Of a stretch of DNA of 64,000 nucleotides, positions 18,680-26,786 are shown in pieces; the first letter of the stretch is position 1, and each line of letters starts with the position of its first letter. This DNA comes from JALHMI01 sp964598535 (GTDB lineage: Bacteria > Planctomycetota > Planctomycetia > Pirellulales > PALSA-1355). The DNA lies in the NCBI GenBank assembly GCA_964598535.1, contig CAZRCI010000006.1:62001-126000 (forward strand), in the 5' to 3' direction. The notes below the pieces were generated by a model that was not told the origin of the DNA, did not search any database, and was given only the letters and a program-made list of their open reading frames with translations. The translations under genes and the position numbers were made by a program.

Positions 18680-19615
18680 GTGTCCGCGTCCTCAATTGGT
18701 AGGTTCTCGCTCGTTTGTTGGCTGGCATTTCTGGCGCCGGTGGTGACCGCCGAGGAAACATCCGGCAAGTTCGCCGACTTCGACTTGGTCGAGGATGTCG
18801 TCTATGGACATAAGGACGGCCTGGCCCTGACGCTCGACGTGCTGACGCCGAAGGAAAACGCCAAAGGGGTCGGAATCGTTCTCGTTTCCAGCGGCGGCTG
18901 GCGGTCGGGCAAATCGAGCGTTCCGGGCCAGGAGATCGAACGGCGTAAGAACGAACATTGGATCCAAGGGCTGCTCCAAGGCGGGTATACGTTGTTCGTC
19001 GCCCGGCACGGCAGCGCTCCACGCTATTTCGTGCCGGAGATGGTTGAGGACATTCGCCGAAGCGTGCGATTTGCCCGGCATCATGCCGCCCGTTACGGTG
19101 TCGCGCCCGACCGGCTGGGTATCACCAGCGGGTCGTCGGGCGGTCATCTGTCGTTGATGGTCGCGCTCACCGGTGACGACGGCCATGCCGACGCCGAGGA
19201 TCCGATCGATCGCGAAAGCTCGCGCGTGCAGGCGGTTGTGGCCTGGTTTCCGCCGACGGACCTCGTCAACTGGGGAATGAAGGACGGCTATGTCACGATC
19301 AACAAACTTCGACCCGATATCCTGAAGGGGCTGTTCGCCGAAATTACGGACATCAAACCGCAGCTCGAAAGCATCTCACCGATTTACTTCATCACGCCCG
19401 ACGACCCGCCGCTGCTCTTGATTCATGGGCTGCGCGACCTGACGGTGCCCGTCCAACAATCGCGAATCATGCGCGAGAAGTATTCCGAGGCCGGATTGCC
19501 GGTCGAACTGGTCGAGCACAAGACCGGCGGCCATACCCATTGGGCGGGAATTCTTGACGAGTATCCCAAGGTTTGGAAGTGGTTTGACCGGTATCTTGCG
19601 CCGGCTAGCCCCTGA
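18680..19615 (+). CDS. Exported alpha/beta hydrolase (esterase/BD-FAE-like)
   Basis: This 311-aa enzyme has a signal peptide (residues 1-24). The alpha/beta-hydrolase core begins at FDLVEDVVYGHKDGLALTLDVLTP. The nucleophile elbow is GSSGG (TSGSSGGHLSL), the acid is the Asp of LLIHGLRDLTVPVQQS and the histidine lies in HKTGGHTHW. The strand-turn VLVSSGGWRSG takes the place of the HGGG oxyanion motif. Homologues are acyl- or feruloyl-esterase-like secreted hydrolases that remove ester groups from polysaccharides or act on small esters; the substrate is uncertain. The GTG start at 18680 is preceded by AGGAA. It stands alone between a MITE and a long spacer. Confidence 0.85.
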   Translation: MSASSIGRFSLVCWLAFLAPVVTAEETSGKFADFDLVEDVVYGHKDGLALTLDVLTPKENAKGVGIVLVSSGGWRSGKSSVPGQEIERRKNEHWIQGLLQGGYTLFVARHGSAPRYFVPEMVEDIRRSVRFARHHAARYGVAPDRLGITSGSSGGHLSLMVALTGDDGHADAEDPIDRESSRVQAVVAWFPPTDLVNWGMKDGYVTINKLRPDILKGLFAEITDIKPQLESISPIYFITPDDPPLLLIHGLRDLTVPVQQSRIMREKYSEAGLPVELVEHKTGGHTHWAGILDEYPKVWKWFDRYLAPASP

Positions 19616-20228
19616 CCGGCCGTTTGGGCAACGTTGGCCCGCGGAAACCGATACTCTCGGATCGAGCGGATCGGCGCGATCGCTTCAAGCCGAACCCGCT
19701 CGACCTGTCACGACGCATTTTTTTCAGCAGGTCTGCCGGTGCTCCGGGACGGCATTTTCACGTTTCGCTGCGCCTTGAAGAACCTGCTCGTGAAGGTCAC
19801 ACTGGACCGCGGTCGTCGATCGTGCAAAAACGTGGCGCCGTGCAAAAAACGTGGCGCCGTGCGGACACTTGCAGCCGGTCGCGCTAGGTATCCAAGAACC
19901 ACTCCCATTCCCGTTGAGATCAAGCGTCCGAGGTTAGGCCTACCCCTGTCGTCCACAACCTGGCGGCACCCACGAGGCCAGTAACCCCGGCGCGGCTTGG
20001 TCGCAAGACAGACGCAACCACGGTGGATCCTTCGGCCCCGAGATACAGAACTCACCGCAATAGGAAACTCGATCTCCGCACCGGCCCTCACGGACGCGGC
20101 GCTTCAACGCCGCCGCGATAGATACCGATCGCGCGGGTTGTTCCTAGTTTTGCGAGTCGTTCTTGGGGCGGGGCGCCTGCCGTGCTTCGACGTTTTTACT
20201 TGAACACATATTTTTGAGGTATGGGACC
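19616..20228. other. Spacer with a short tandem duplication
   Basis: This 613-bp region has no supported gene. It holds two adjacent copies of CGTGCAAAAACGTGGCGC (19821-19838 and 19839-19857, the second with one extra A). The rest shows nothing recognisable. Confidence 0.55.
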
Positions 20229-20738
20229 ATGTCACGCACGTCTTTCTCGTTCTTCTCGCAGGCTGGTATTGTCGTCGTGGTTGCGTTGCTGATCGCCGGC
20301 CTCGGAATGCCGGCCAAGGCCCAAACGCCCACGCCGTATGGCGCACCCATCTCCCTCGAACAGGCGAAAAAGGTGCTGGCCGCCGCCGAGGCCGAAGCAA
20401 CCAAAAACGAGTGGCCCGTCGCCATCGCGATCGTCGATCCCTCGGGCTTTTTGGTCGCGTTCCAGCGGCTGGACAACACCCAACTGGGCAGCGTGCAGAT
20501 TGCGTTGGAGAAGGCCAAGACCGCGGCCTTGTTTCGTCGTCCGACCAAAGCGTTTGAAGACTTGCTCGCATCGGGTGGCGTCAGCGCGCGGGTACTCAAG
20601 CTGCCGGACGCGCTACCGATTGAAGGTGGCCTGCCGATCGTGGTGAATGGCAAGCTCATCGGCGCCATTGGCGTTTCCGGCGTCAAATCGACCGAGGACG
20701 CCCAGATCGGCACAGCCGGCCTGAAAGCCCTCGAGTAG
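20229..20738 (+). CDS. Exported GlcG/HbpS-family (DUF336) heme-binding-like protein
   Basis: This 169-aa protein has a signal peptide (residues 1-34, ending KAQ) followed by a GlcG/HbpS domain: ISLEQAKKVLAAAEAEATKNEWPVAIAIVDPSGFLVAFQRLDNTQLGS, then IALEKAKTAALFRRPT, and the glycine-rich LPIEGGLPIVVNGKLIGAIGVSG. The family binds heme or small cofactors and includes the redox sensor HbpS and GlcG of glycolate operons; the precise role varies. ATG 20229 has GAGGT upstream. No co-oriented neighbour is close, so it is probably a single transcription unit ending at the strong hairpin near 20859. Confidence 0.85.
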   Translation: MSRTSFSFFSQAGIVVVVALLIAGLGMPAKAQTPTPYGAPISLEQAKKVLAAAEAEATKNEWPVAIAIVDPSGFLVAFQRLDNTQLGSVQIALEKAKTAALFRRPTKAFEDLLASGGVSARVLKLPDALPIEGGLPIVVNGKLIGAIGVSGVKSTEDAQIGTAGLKALE

Positions 20739-20858
20739 TCGAACGGCAAGACGATTGCCGGCCGACGAGCTCTGCTCGACCGTGTTCGCCAAATCAACCG
20801 AACGCTGCATCAGCGCGCCTGCCGCCTCTTCTCTATATTTCTTCTATTCCTCGCTAAA

Positions 20859-20902
20859 AAGATTCCAGCGCGGAAGCATGCCTTGCTGCGCGCTGGAATC
20901 TT
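20859..20902 (+). terminator. Strong hairpin between the GlcG-like gene and the metalloprotease
   Basis: A 14-bp perfect stem (20859-20872 with 20889-20902; arm AAGATTCCAGCGCG) encloses a 16-nt loop and is followed by CTTCCG. It lies 120 bp after the GlcG-like stop. The rest of the 20739-21111 spacer shows nothing coding. Confidence 0.55.
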
Positions 20903-21111
20903 CTTCCGTGCCATAACTGGGCGCAGCCGAGTGCGCATGCCAGTCTCGGCGATTTTCCCAGAGTGCCGGAGTGCCTGTGAGAAAATCTCTCCCTCTACTT
21001 GCATAACCCCTCTTTTGAAATATAACGAACAGCCATAGGTGGCATCTTCTGGCGCGCAGGCCACCCCGAAGGTTTCCGTCACGCACACTAAACCAATTGG
21101 AGGTGGGAGCG

Positions 21112-22347
21112 ATGCGGCTTTTCTATGCGTCACGAATCGTATTCGCCTTGCTGTCGTACAGCCTCGTAGCGTCTTCTGAACTCATGGCACAAGAGACCGA
21201 AGCGACGCCGCTCTTTCGTTTCGTAGATCCGACGACGATGGATTTGAATCCCAAGCAAAAGAGCCTCTTGGACAAACTCGGGCAGGAAGAGACCGTCGAA
21301 GAGATCACGATCGTCAAGCTAGAACCAGACGCCTTGCGTCAACCGGTCGTAAATTTGAACTTTGCCGCGAATGAATCGCTCGAGGCGACCAAGACGCTAT
21401 TCCGAGAGCAGCCAGGCAGGGGATTCACCTGGTCAGGTAAAGTAAAGGACATGCCGCTTACGGCACATTTTTCTATTAACGACAGCAATGGCAATGGTTC
21501 GTTTTGGGCCGGGAAATACAGCTACAATCTGCGCCCCCTGGGCAATGGCATGCACGCATTGATCAAGCGAGACCCAGCCAAGGTCAACGCGAAGGAAGAA
21601 CCCCCGGCATTCAAGAAGATCGAGGAAGAAGCAAATAAGAAGGAGCCGCCCGCTCGAAAGTCCACGGCGGAGGCGCCTGCTTCGCATACGGTGACGATCC
21701 TGGTCGCCTACACCGACGCGGTTGAAGGGCGCCACAATAGCATTGCCGATTTCGTGGACAGCGTAATTGATGTCACGAATAACTGCTATCAGGAAAGCCG
21801 AGTGCCCATTGCTCTAAAGCTTGTGGGCTTGGAAAAAGTCGCCTACGTCGAATCCAACGATATCGAACGCGACGTAAATCGCTTGAAGGGGCAGAATGAT
21901 GGCCACATGGACAACCTGCACCAGGTGCGTGATCAGCGCAAGGCCGATCTGGTCGTGCTGCTTATTGAACATGCGGATGCCTATGGCATGGCAGCCGCAA
22001 TCCTAGCCAATCCGGAAACTGGTTTCGCGGTTGTCGACGATGAAGTCGCGGACTGGTATTTCACGTTTGCCCATGAGCTGGGTCACCTGTTCGGCTGCCG
22101 ACACGATCCTGGGGCAGATCCATCGACCACGCCATTTCCCTACGGTCACTGTTACTGCAATCATGCCAAGCAATGGCGAACCATCATGGCCTACGATTGC
22201 ACCGGCCAGAGTCAGCGGATCGGTATCTTTTCAAGTCCGCTGCTCACGTATCCCAATCCTCACGGGGATCCGGCAGGGACCGCCAGCGTCCATGATAACT
22301 GTCGAGTCCTTCGGGAAACCGCGGCCACGATTGCCGGCTTTCGCTAG
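21112..22347 (+). CDS. Exported metzincin metalloprotease (reprolysin-like)
   Basis: This 411-aa secreted zinc protease has a signal peptide at 1-25 and an N-terminal pro-region (about 26-195) that is Lys/Glu-rich near its end (KKIEEEANKKEPPARKST). The catalytic domain starts around HTVTILVAYTDAVEG. The zinc motif HELGHLFGCRHD spans residues 321-332 (H321, H325, H331; catalytic E322) and the Met-turn is TIMAYDC downstream, together defining a metzincin. It resembles M12-type and peptidyl-Asp metalloendopeptidases. Several Cys in the catalytic domain suggest disulfides. ATG 21112 is favoured over 21097 because GGAGG lies eight bases upstream. It is monocistronic, with a hairpin overlapping the stop. 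The cleavage target is unknown. Confidence 0.88.
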   Translation: MRLFYASRIVFALLSYSLVASSELMAQETEATPLFRFVDPTTMDLNPKQKSLLDKLGQEETVEEITIVKLEPDALRQPVVNLNFAANESLEATKTLFREQPGRGFTWSGKVKDMPLTAHFSINDSNGNGSFWAGKYSYNLRPLGNGMHALIKRDPAKVNAKEEPPAFKKIEEEANKKEPPARKSTAEAPASHTVTILVAYTDAVEGRHNSIADFVDSVIDVTNNCYQESRVPIALKLVGLEKVAYVESNDIERDVNRLKGQNDGHMDNLHQVRDQRKADLVVLLIEHADAYGMAAAILANPETGFAVVDDEVADWYFTFAHELGHLFGCRHDPGADPSTTPFPYGHCYCNHAKQWRTIMAYDCTGQSQRIGIFSSPLLTYPNPHGDPAGTASVHDNCRVLRETAATIAGFR

Positions 22348-22372
22348 GCCTGAACTCCACATATCAGGCCTA
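22345..22372 (+). terminator. Hairpin at the metalloprotease stop codon
   Basis: TAGGCCTGA (22345-22353) pairs with TCAGGCCTA (22364-22372) across a 10-nt loop. The left arm contains the stop codon. No T run follows. Confidence 0.45.
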
Positions 22373-22402
22373 TACGCCTCAACAGCAGCACGAAAATAAT
22401 CG

Positions 22403-22448
22403 CGTCTGGCGTGCGATGACTGGCAATCAGATCGTCGCACGCCAGACG
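22403..22448. other. Long perfect hairpin in the 22348-23248 spacer
   Basis: CGTCTGGCGTGCGA (22403-22416) is perfectly inverted at 22435-22448 around an 18-nt loop. It is not followed by a T run. It could be part of a repeat family, a small RNA end or a bidirectional terminator. The remaining 900-bp spacer has no supported gene. Confidence 0.4.
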
Positions 22449-23054
22449 TTACGAGGCCGAAGCACGGCTGTTATTGCCGCTGGAGTTGGAGCATTCGACG
22501 ACTTCGATTTTCGAGCTCGGGACCAGTTGTTTGAAAAATCGTCAGGGGCCATGCTTGCGGGGAACGGGCGCGAAACTTGATAGATCCTCAGAACTCTCCG
22601 TTCCGCGGAATCACGCGCGCTATCGTCTCCGCCGAGGGGCAACCGCCGGCCTCTCGACTTGTGTGCGCCTCGCATCACAAGTCGTTTCCGCAATGGCCGA
22701 ATCAGCATCGCGCATCCACAGCGCTATGCATTCGTTTGTAATCGGGCCAGCGAATCGGTTAGCGTACGTTCGATGGATTCTCTTTCACGAACGCAACGAA
22801 CCAACCACCTGCGCAGCGCCGCAAGCGCGCCTGTCAAACGAGTGAAGATACATGCGATCGACACCCCTCTGTAGAGATCAATTGTGGCTGCGAAGCGATG
22901 TGTGTGCGCGCTCCTGGACATCCACAACAAGAAACAACCCGTGCCCGTGGCACTATTTTCAACTTCTGAAAAAATGCCACGAAATCGGGGCGCCATCATC
23001 AGAGGAATGCGGAAGCGCCCCATAAAGGCTGCCCCCGAAAATGGAACCTTGCCG

Positions 23055-23082
23055 GCGCGAAGGCCGCCGGCGGCCTTCGCGC
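23055..23082. repeat. Perfect 28-bp palindrome
   Basis: The sequence GCGCGAAGGCCGCC is directly followed by its exact reverse complement, with no loop. It lies about 165 bp upstream of the Dabb gene. It could be an operator-like site or an insertion scar; nothing here shows which. Confidence 0.45.
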
Positions 23083-23248
23083 AAGAACGTTCTTTGACAA
23101 CTCGCGACTTCGATTCGACGGACAGACAGGCAGGTTGTTCGGCCGCGCCGGCCCAATCTCGGGCCGGTGTTTGCAGCCGCGCGGCAACGGTTCTAAACTA
23201 GCTGCCGATGTTCTTGCAGCAGACCACCAAACCTGGAGCCCACCGACG

Positions 23249-23647
23249 ATGTCACGTTACCTGTTACTGTCCCTGGCCGTAGGAGTGTTTGCCTTGAGCG
23301 GAATGGTATCTACGTCGCCGGCCCGCGCGGCCGACGGCGAAAAGGTCTTCCGTCATGTCGTGTTATTCAAGTTCAAAGACGGCACGAGCGACGAGCAAGT
23401 TCAGGAAGTCGTCGACGCCTTCCGCGACTTGAAGAACAAGATCGACGTGATCAAGGACTTCGAATACGGCACCGATGTCAGCGTCGAAAACCGTGCGCAA
23501 GGCTTCACGCACTGTTTCTTCGTCACCTTCGCCGACGAAAAGGGGCGCGACATCTATCTGCCGCATCCAGCCCACAAGGCCTTCGGGGCACTCGTCGGGC
23601 CGCGGCTCGACAAGGTACTGGTCGTCGACTATTGGGCGAAGAAGTAG
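23249..23647 (+). CDS. Exported Dabb-domain (stress-responsive A/B barrel) protein
   Basis: This 132-aa protein has a signal peptide (residues 1-28, ending ARAA) and one dimeric A/B-barrel domain beginning FRHVVLFKFKDGTSDEQVQEVVDAFRDL and ending YLPHPAHKAFGALVGPRLDKVLVVDYW. The Dabb fold forms dimers; members include small-molecule cyclases and many proteins of unknown role. The exported planctomycete version is common but undefined. ATG 23249 is chosen because it starts the signal peptide; the open frame upstream has no ribosome site. It stands alone, 212 bp before the beta-helix lipoprotein gene. Confidence 0.85.
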   Translation: MSRYLLLSLAVGVFALSGMVSTSPARAADGEKVFRHVVLFKFKDGTSDEQVQEVVDAFRDLKNKIDVIKDFEYGTDVSVENRAQGFTHCFFVTFADEKGRDIYLPHPAHKAFGALVGPRLDKVLVVDYWAKK

Positions 23648-23859
23648 CACCGCACGCCCCGTGCCCGGATGACGCTCGCAGGGGATGGCGTTTCGCGCCG
23701 GCTCGTTTTTCGCTTACCGCCCGTTTGCGGGATCGTGTTTTCGGCTATAATCGCGGCTTCTTGCAAAACCTATCCGTTCCCTTGGCGGCGAGCGTTCTGG
23801 CGAGTTCCCCCGGCGCTGGAGGGCATGTTGCCGCGAGCCTTACTTACAGGAGATCGGCC

Positions 23860-25161
23860 GTGCGCCAATCGCGACTGCATTTGCTCGGTGTCGTTTGTAC
23901 GACGCTCGCCCTGGCCGGGTGTGTGAAACCTTCGACCCCGGACGGCGAGAAAGTCAAAGTGACCAAGATCTCAGCCGGGGCGGACGTCCAGAAACGAGCC
24001 CAGACCGCGCTGATCGAAGCCCAGCCGGGCGAAGTGATCGAGTTCGACGCGGGGATGTTCGAGTTCGACCAGACGCTCTCCTGCGACGTGAGCGATCTGA
24101 CGATTCGCGGTCAGGGGCACGACAAGACGATTCTCTCGTTTGCCAAGCAAGGCCCGGGCACCGGCGGCGAGGGGTTGTCGATCAGCAGCAAGAAGAACGT
24201 GACTATCGAAAATCTGGCTGTCGAAGACGCCAAGGGCGATGCGGTTAAAGTCAACAAGACGGACGGCATTACCTTGCGCGGCGTGCGCACCAGTTGGACC
24301 GGTGGCCCGAAGACCGAAAACGGCGCGTACGGGCTGTACCCGGTATTGTGCCAGAACGTGTTGATCGAGGACTGCATCGCGACCGACGCCTCGGACGCGG
24401 GGATCTATGTCGGCCAGTCGACGAACATCATCGTGCGCCGCAACAGGGCCGAAAACAACGTGGCCGGCATCGAGATCGAGAATTCGGTGAACGCCGACGT
24501 ATATGAGAACGTGGCCACCGGCAACACGGGCGGCATTCTGGTCTTCTCGCTGCCCGACCTGGAACTAAAGGTTGGCCGCAACTGCCGCGTCTACAACAAC
24601 GAGATCGTGGAAAACAACCACGAGAACTTTGCCCCCCAGGGGAACGCCGTGGCCAATGTGCCGCCAGGGACGGGCGTAATGATTCTGGCCAGCCGGCAAG
24701 TGCAGGTCTTTGACAACAAGATCAAGAATAACGATAGCGCCGGCATGTCGATCTGCAGCTATCTGGTAACGCAAAAGCCGTTCGACAAAGATCCAGGCTA
24801 CGATCCGTTCTGCGACTCGATCTATGTGCACAACAATGCCTTTGAGAGCAACGGCACGAAGCCGGACGGCATCTTGGGCAAGCTCGTGACGATGGCCATC
24901 GGCGAGAAGACGCTGCCGGACATCATCTATGACGGTGTAATCGATCCAAAGAAGGCCGTGGACGGCGGATTGCCGAAGGAACTGGCGATCATCATTCGCG
25001 ACAATGGCGACGCCACGTTCGTGAACTTCGATTTGCCGGGACTCGACATCAGCAACCCGTTGCAGCCGAAGCCGGGCACGATCAGCCGCGACCTGAAGCC
25101 GTTCGAGGGCGAGGGAGAAATCCCGAAGATCGAGCCGGTGACAATCGCGGGCGTGAAATAG
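23860..25161 (+). CDS. Parallel beta-helix repeat lipoprotein (TIGR03805-like)
   Basis: This 433-aa lipoprotein has signal peptide and lipobox LALAGC (acylated Cys about residue 21). The mature chain is a right-handed parallel beta-helix with repeated NVTIENLAVEDA, NVLIEDCIATDASDAGIYV, NIIVRRNRAENNVAGIEIEN, NADVYENVATGNTGGILV and VQVFDNKIKNNDSAG units. An opening block (VQKRAQTALIEAQPGEVIEFDAGMFEFDQTL) is as in NosD/pectate-lyase-like folds. The family I recognise (TIGR03805-type) usually sits next to an SO2930-type diheme cytochrome, and that gene follows here. GTG 23860 has AGGAG eight bases upstream and starts the lipoprotein signal exactly. Substrate binding is likely; catalytic residues are not evident. 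Confidence 0.86.
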   Translation: MRQSRLHLLGVVCTTLALAGCVKPSTPDGEKVKVTKISAGADVQKRAQTALIEAQPGEVIEFDAGMFEFDQTLSCDVSDLTIRGQGHDKTILSFAKQGPGTGGEGLSISSKKNVTIENLAVEDAKGDAVKVNKTDGITLRGVRTSWTGGPKTENGAYGLYPVLCQNVLIEDCIATDASDAGIYVGQSTNIIVRRNRAENNVAGIEIENSVNADVYENVATGNTGGILVFSLPDLELKVGRNCRVYNNEIVENNHENFAPQGNAVANVPPGTGVMILASRQVQVFDNKIKNNDSAGMSICSYLVTQKPFDKDPGYDPFCDSIYVHNNAFESNGTKPDGILGKLVTMAIGEKTLPDIIYDGVIDPKKAVDGGLPKELAIIIRDNGDATFVNFDLPGLDISNPLQPKPGTISRDLKPFEGEGEIPKIEPVTIAGVK

Positions 25162-25331
25162 CGAATCCGCCGGCAAGGCGGGTCTGAGGAACCAGAATCG
25201 CCGTCGCCCAGGTAATGCTTTGGATTATGATGCAGTTGTCCGTCCCTCCTCGGGCTCGCGAGGTCGCCTTTCGGCTACCATCGCGTTTTTTTAGGGGGGG
25301 CTTCGTTTTCCGGCGTTCGCGAGCGTGTGTC

Positions 25332-26417
25332 ATGGGGTGTGGTTTTTTTCGCGTCGGCGCGGTCGTGCTTGTGGCGGCATGCGTGCTTGTGGCCAATGGT
25401 TGCGGCACCTCGGAGCCGGCAAGCACGGTTTCGCAACATCCGGACAAGCTTTCGAAATTCGGCTTGTTTGTGGGAAACGGCAGTACGCAGGAAGCGGCCG
25501 AGGGCGTCGTGCCGTACGATCTGAACTCGCCGCTGTTTTCGGATTACACCGAGAAGTTCCGGTTCGTGAAGCTCCCGGCGGGAACGGCCGTCGAGTATCG
25601 CGAGACGGGCGCCTTCGAGTTTCCGGTCGGCGCGGTCATCGCCAAGACGTTTGCCTATCCGATTGACGCGCGCGACGCGACCAAGGGGCGGCGGCTGCTG
25701 GAGACCCGAATCCTGAAACGCGAGGCCGACGGCTGGGTGGGCATCCCCTATATCTGGAACGACGAGCAGACGGAAGCCACGCGGCAGGTGGCCGGCGACG
25801 TGGTGCCGGTGAGCTGGATCGACGAGCGCGGCGAGACACGCACGAACGACTATATCATTCCGAACGCCAACCAGTGCAAAGGCTGTCACAAGCAGGGAGA
25901 CGACGTCGAGCCGCTGGGGCCGAAGGCACGCCACTTGAACAAGGACTTCGCCTATCGTGAGGGCGCGGAAAATCAACTCGCCCACTGGAAACGCGTGGGC
26001 GTACTGAAAGACTCGCCCGATCCGGCGGACGCGCCGCGGTTGGCGGCGTGGGATGACCCGAACACGGGCTCGCTCGACGAACGCGCCCGGGCGTGGCTAG
26101 AGATCAATTGCGCGCACTGTCACAACCCGGTGGGCCCGGCGCGGAACTCAGGGCTCAACCTGCTCGCGTCGCAAGCGAATCCGCGCGAGTTCGGCATTTA
26201 TAAAACGCCGGTCGCGGCGGGACGTGGCTCAGGCGGCCATGAATTCGACATCGTGCCGGGGCATCCCGAGCAGTCGATCTTCATGTTTCGACTCATCTCG
26301 ACGGACGCCGGCATCATGATGCCGGAACTAGGGAAGCGAATGGTTCACACCGAGGGCGTGGAATTGGTGCGCCAGTGGATCGCGGCGATGCCCGAGGAGC
26401 CTCGCCCGACGCGGTAG
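25332..26417 (+). CDS. SO2930-family diheme c-type cytochrome lipoprotein (TIGR03806-like)
   Basis: This 361-aa lipoprotein has lipobox LVANGC and two c-heme motifs, CKGCH (182-186, IPNANQCKGCHKQGDDVEPLGPKARHLN) and CAHCH (260-264, LEINCAHCHNPVGPARNSGL). The N-terminal signature LSKFGLFVGNGSTQEAAEGVVPYDLNSPLFSDYTEKFRFVKLP is characteristic of the SO2930 family. These proteins are presumed electron carriers or redox enzymes of the cell envelope. The pairing with a beta-helix lipoprotein (170 bp upstream) is conserved in other bacteria, to my knowledge, and suggests a two-protein surface complex. ATG 25332 begins the lipoprotein signal; an in-frame ATG at 25254 or earlier gives an unlikely basic extension. 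Confidence 0.87.
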   Translation: MGCGFFRVGAVVLVAACVLVANGCGTSEPASTVSQHPDKLSKFGLFVGNGSTQEAAEGVVPYDLNSPLFSDYTEKFRFVKLPAGTAVEYRETGAFEFPVGAVIAKTFAYPIDARDATKGRRLLETRILKREADGWVGIPYIWNDEQTEATRQVAGDVVPVSWIDERGETRTNDYIIPNANQCKGCHKQGDDVEPLGPKARHLNKDFAYREGAENQLAHWKRVGVLKDSPDPADAPRLAAWDDPNTGSLDERARAWLEINCAHCHNPVGPARNSGLNLLASQANPREFGIYKTPVAAGRGSGGHEFDIVPGHPEQSIFMFRLISTDAGIMMPELGKRMVHTEGVELVRQWIAAMPEEPRPTR

Positions 26418-26786
26418 TGAAAATCTTGCAAGGGGCCCGACAAGGATTGGTGTCGCGCTTCGCGGCGCTAATTCGTCCCCCGACTGGTATCTAAATTCGC
26501 GTTTTTCGGCAGTGTGAGAGCGCGCGGGTGGGGAATGCGCCCCGAGCCGTCGAATGAGAAAATCTATTGCGCAAGTGCGAATTCTGCTTGGCGCGAGCGG
26601 CCAGCCTGTAGCAGGTTGGTCGATGATTGGCTAGGCTGCACCTGCACATTTGCACAAACTCTTGTGCGGCATTCGCTTGGCACCTCCCTGGGAAGGCGCT
26701 CGGGCGAAGCGACCAAGGCGGTGGCCGGCAATGAGGCCGGCAAACGGAACAGATTTTCTTGCCGCGTCGAAAGGAAGCTGTTGGCT
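26418..26786. other. Spacer between cytochrome and copper-monooxygenase genes
   Basis: This region of about 370 bp is crossed by the upstream end of the next gene's open frame, but it lacks a ribosome-binding site and signal-peptide features. Nothing else is recognisable. Confidence 0.5.

Noticed and set aside
22416..22580. 54-codon frame starting in a hairpin
   Set aside because: No ribosome-binding site, no recognisable motif, and the start sits inside a strong stem.
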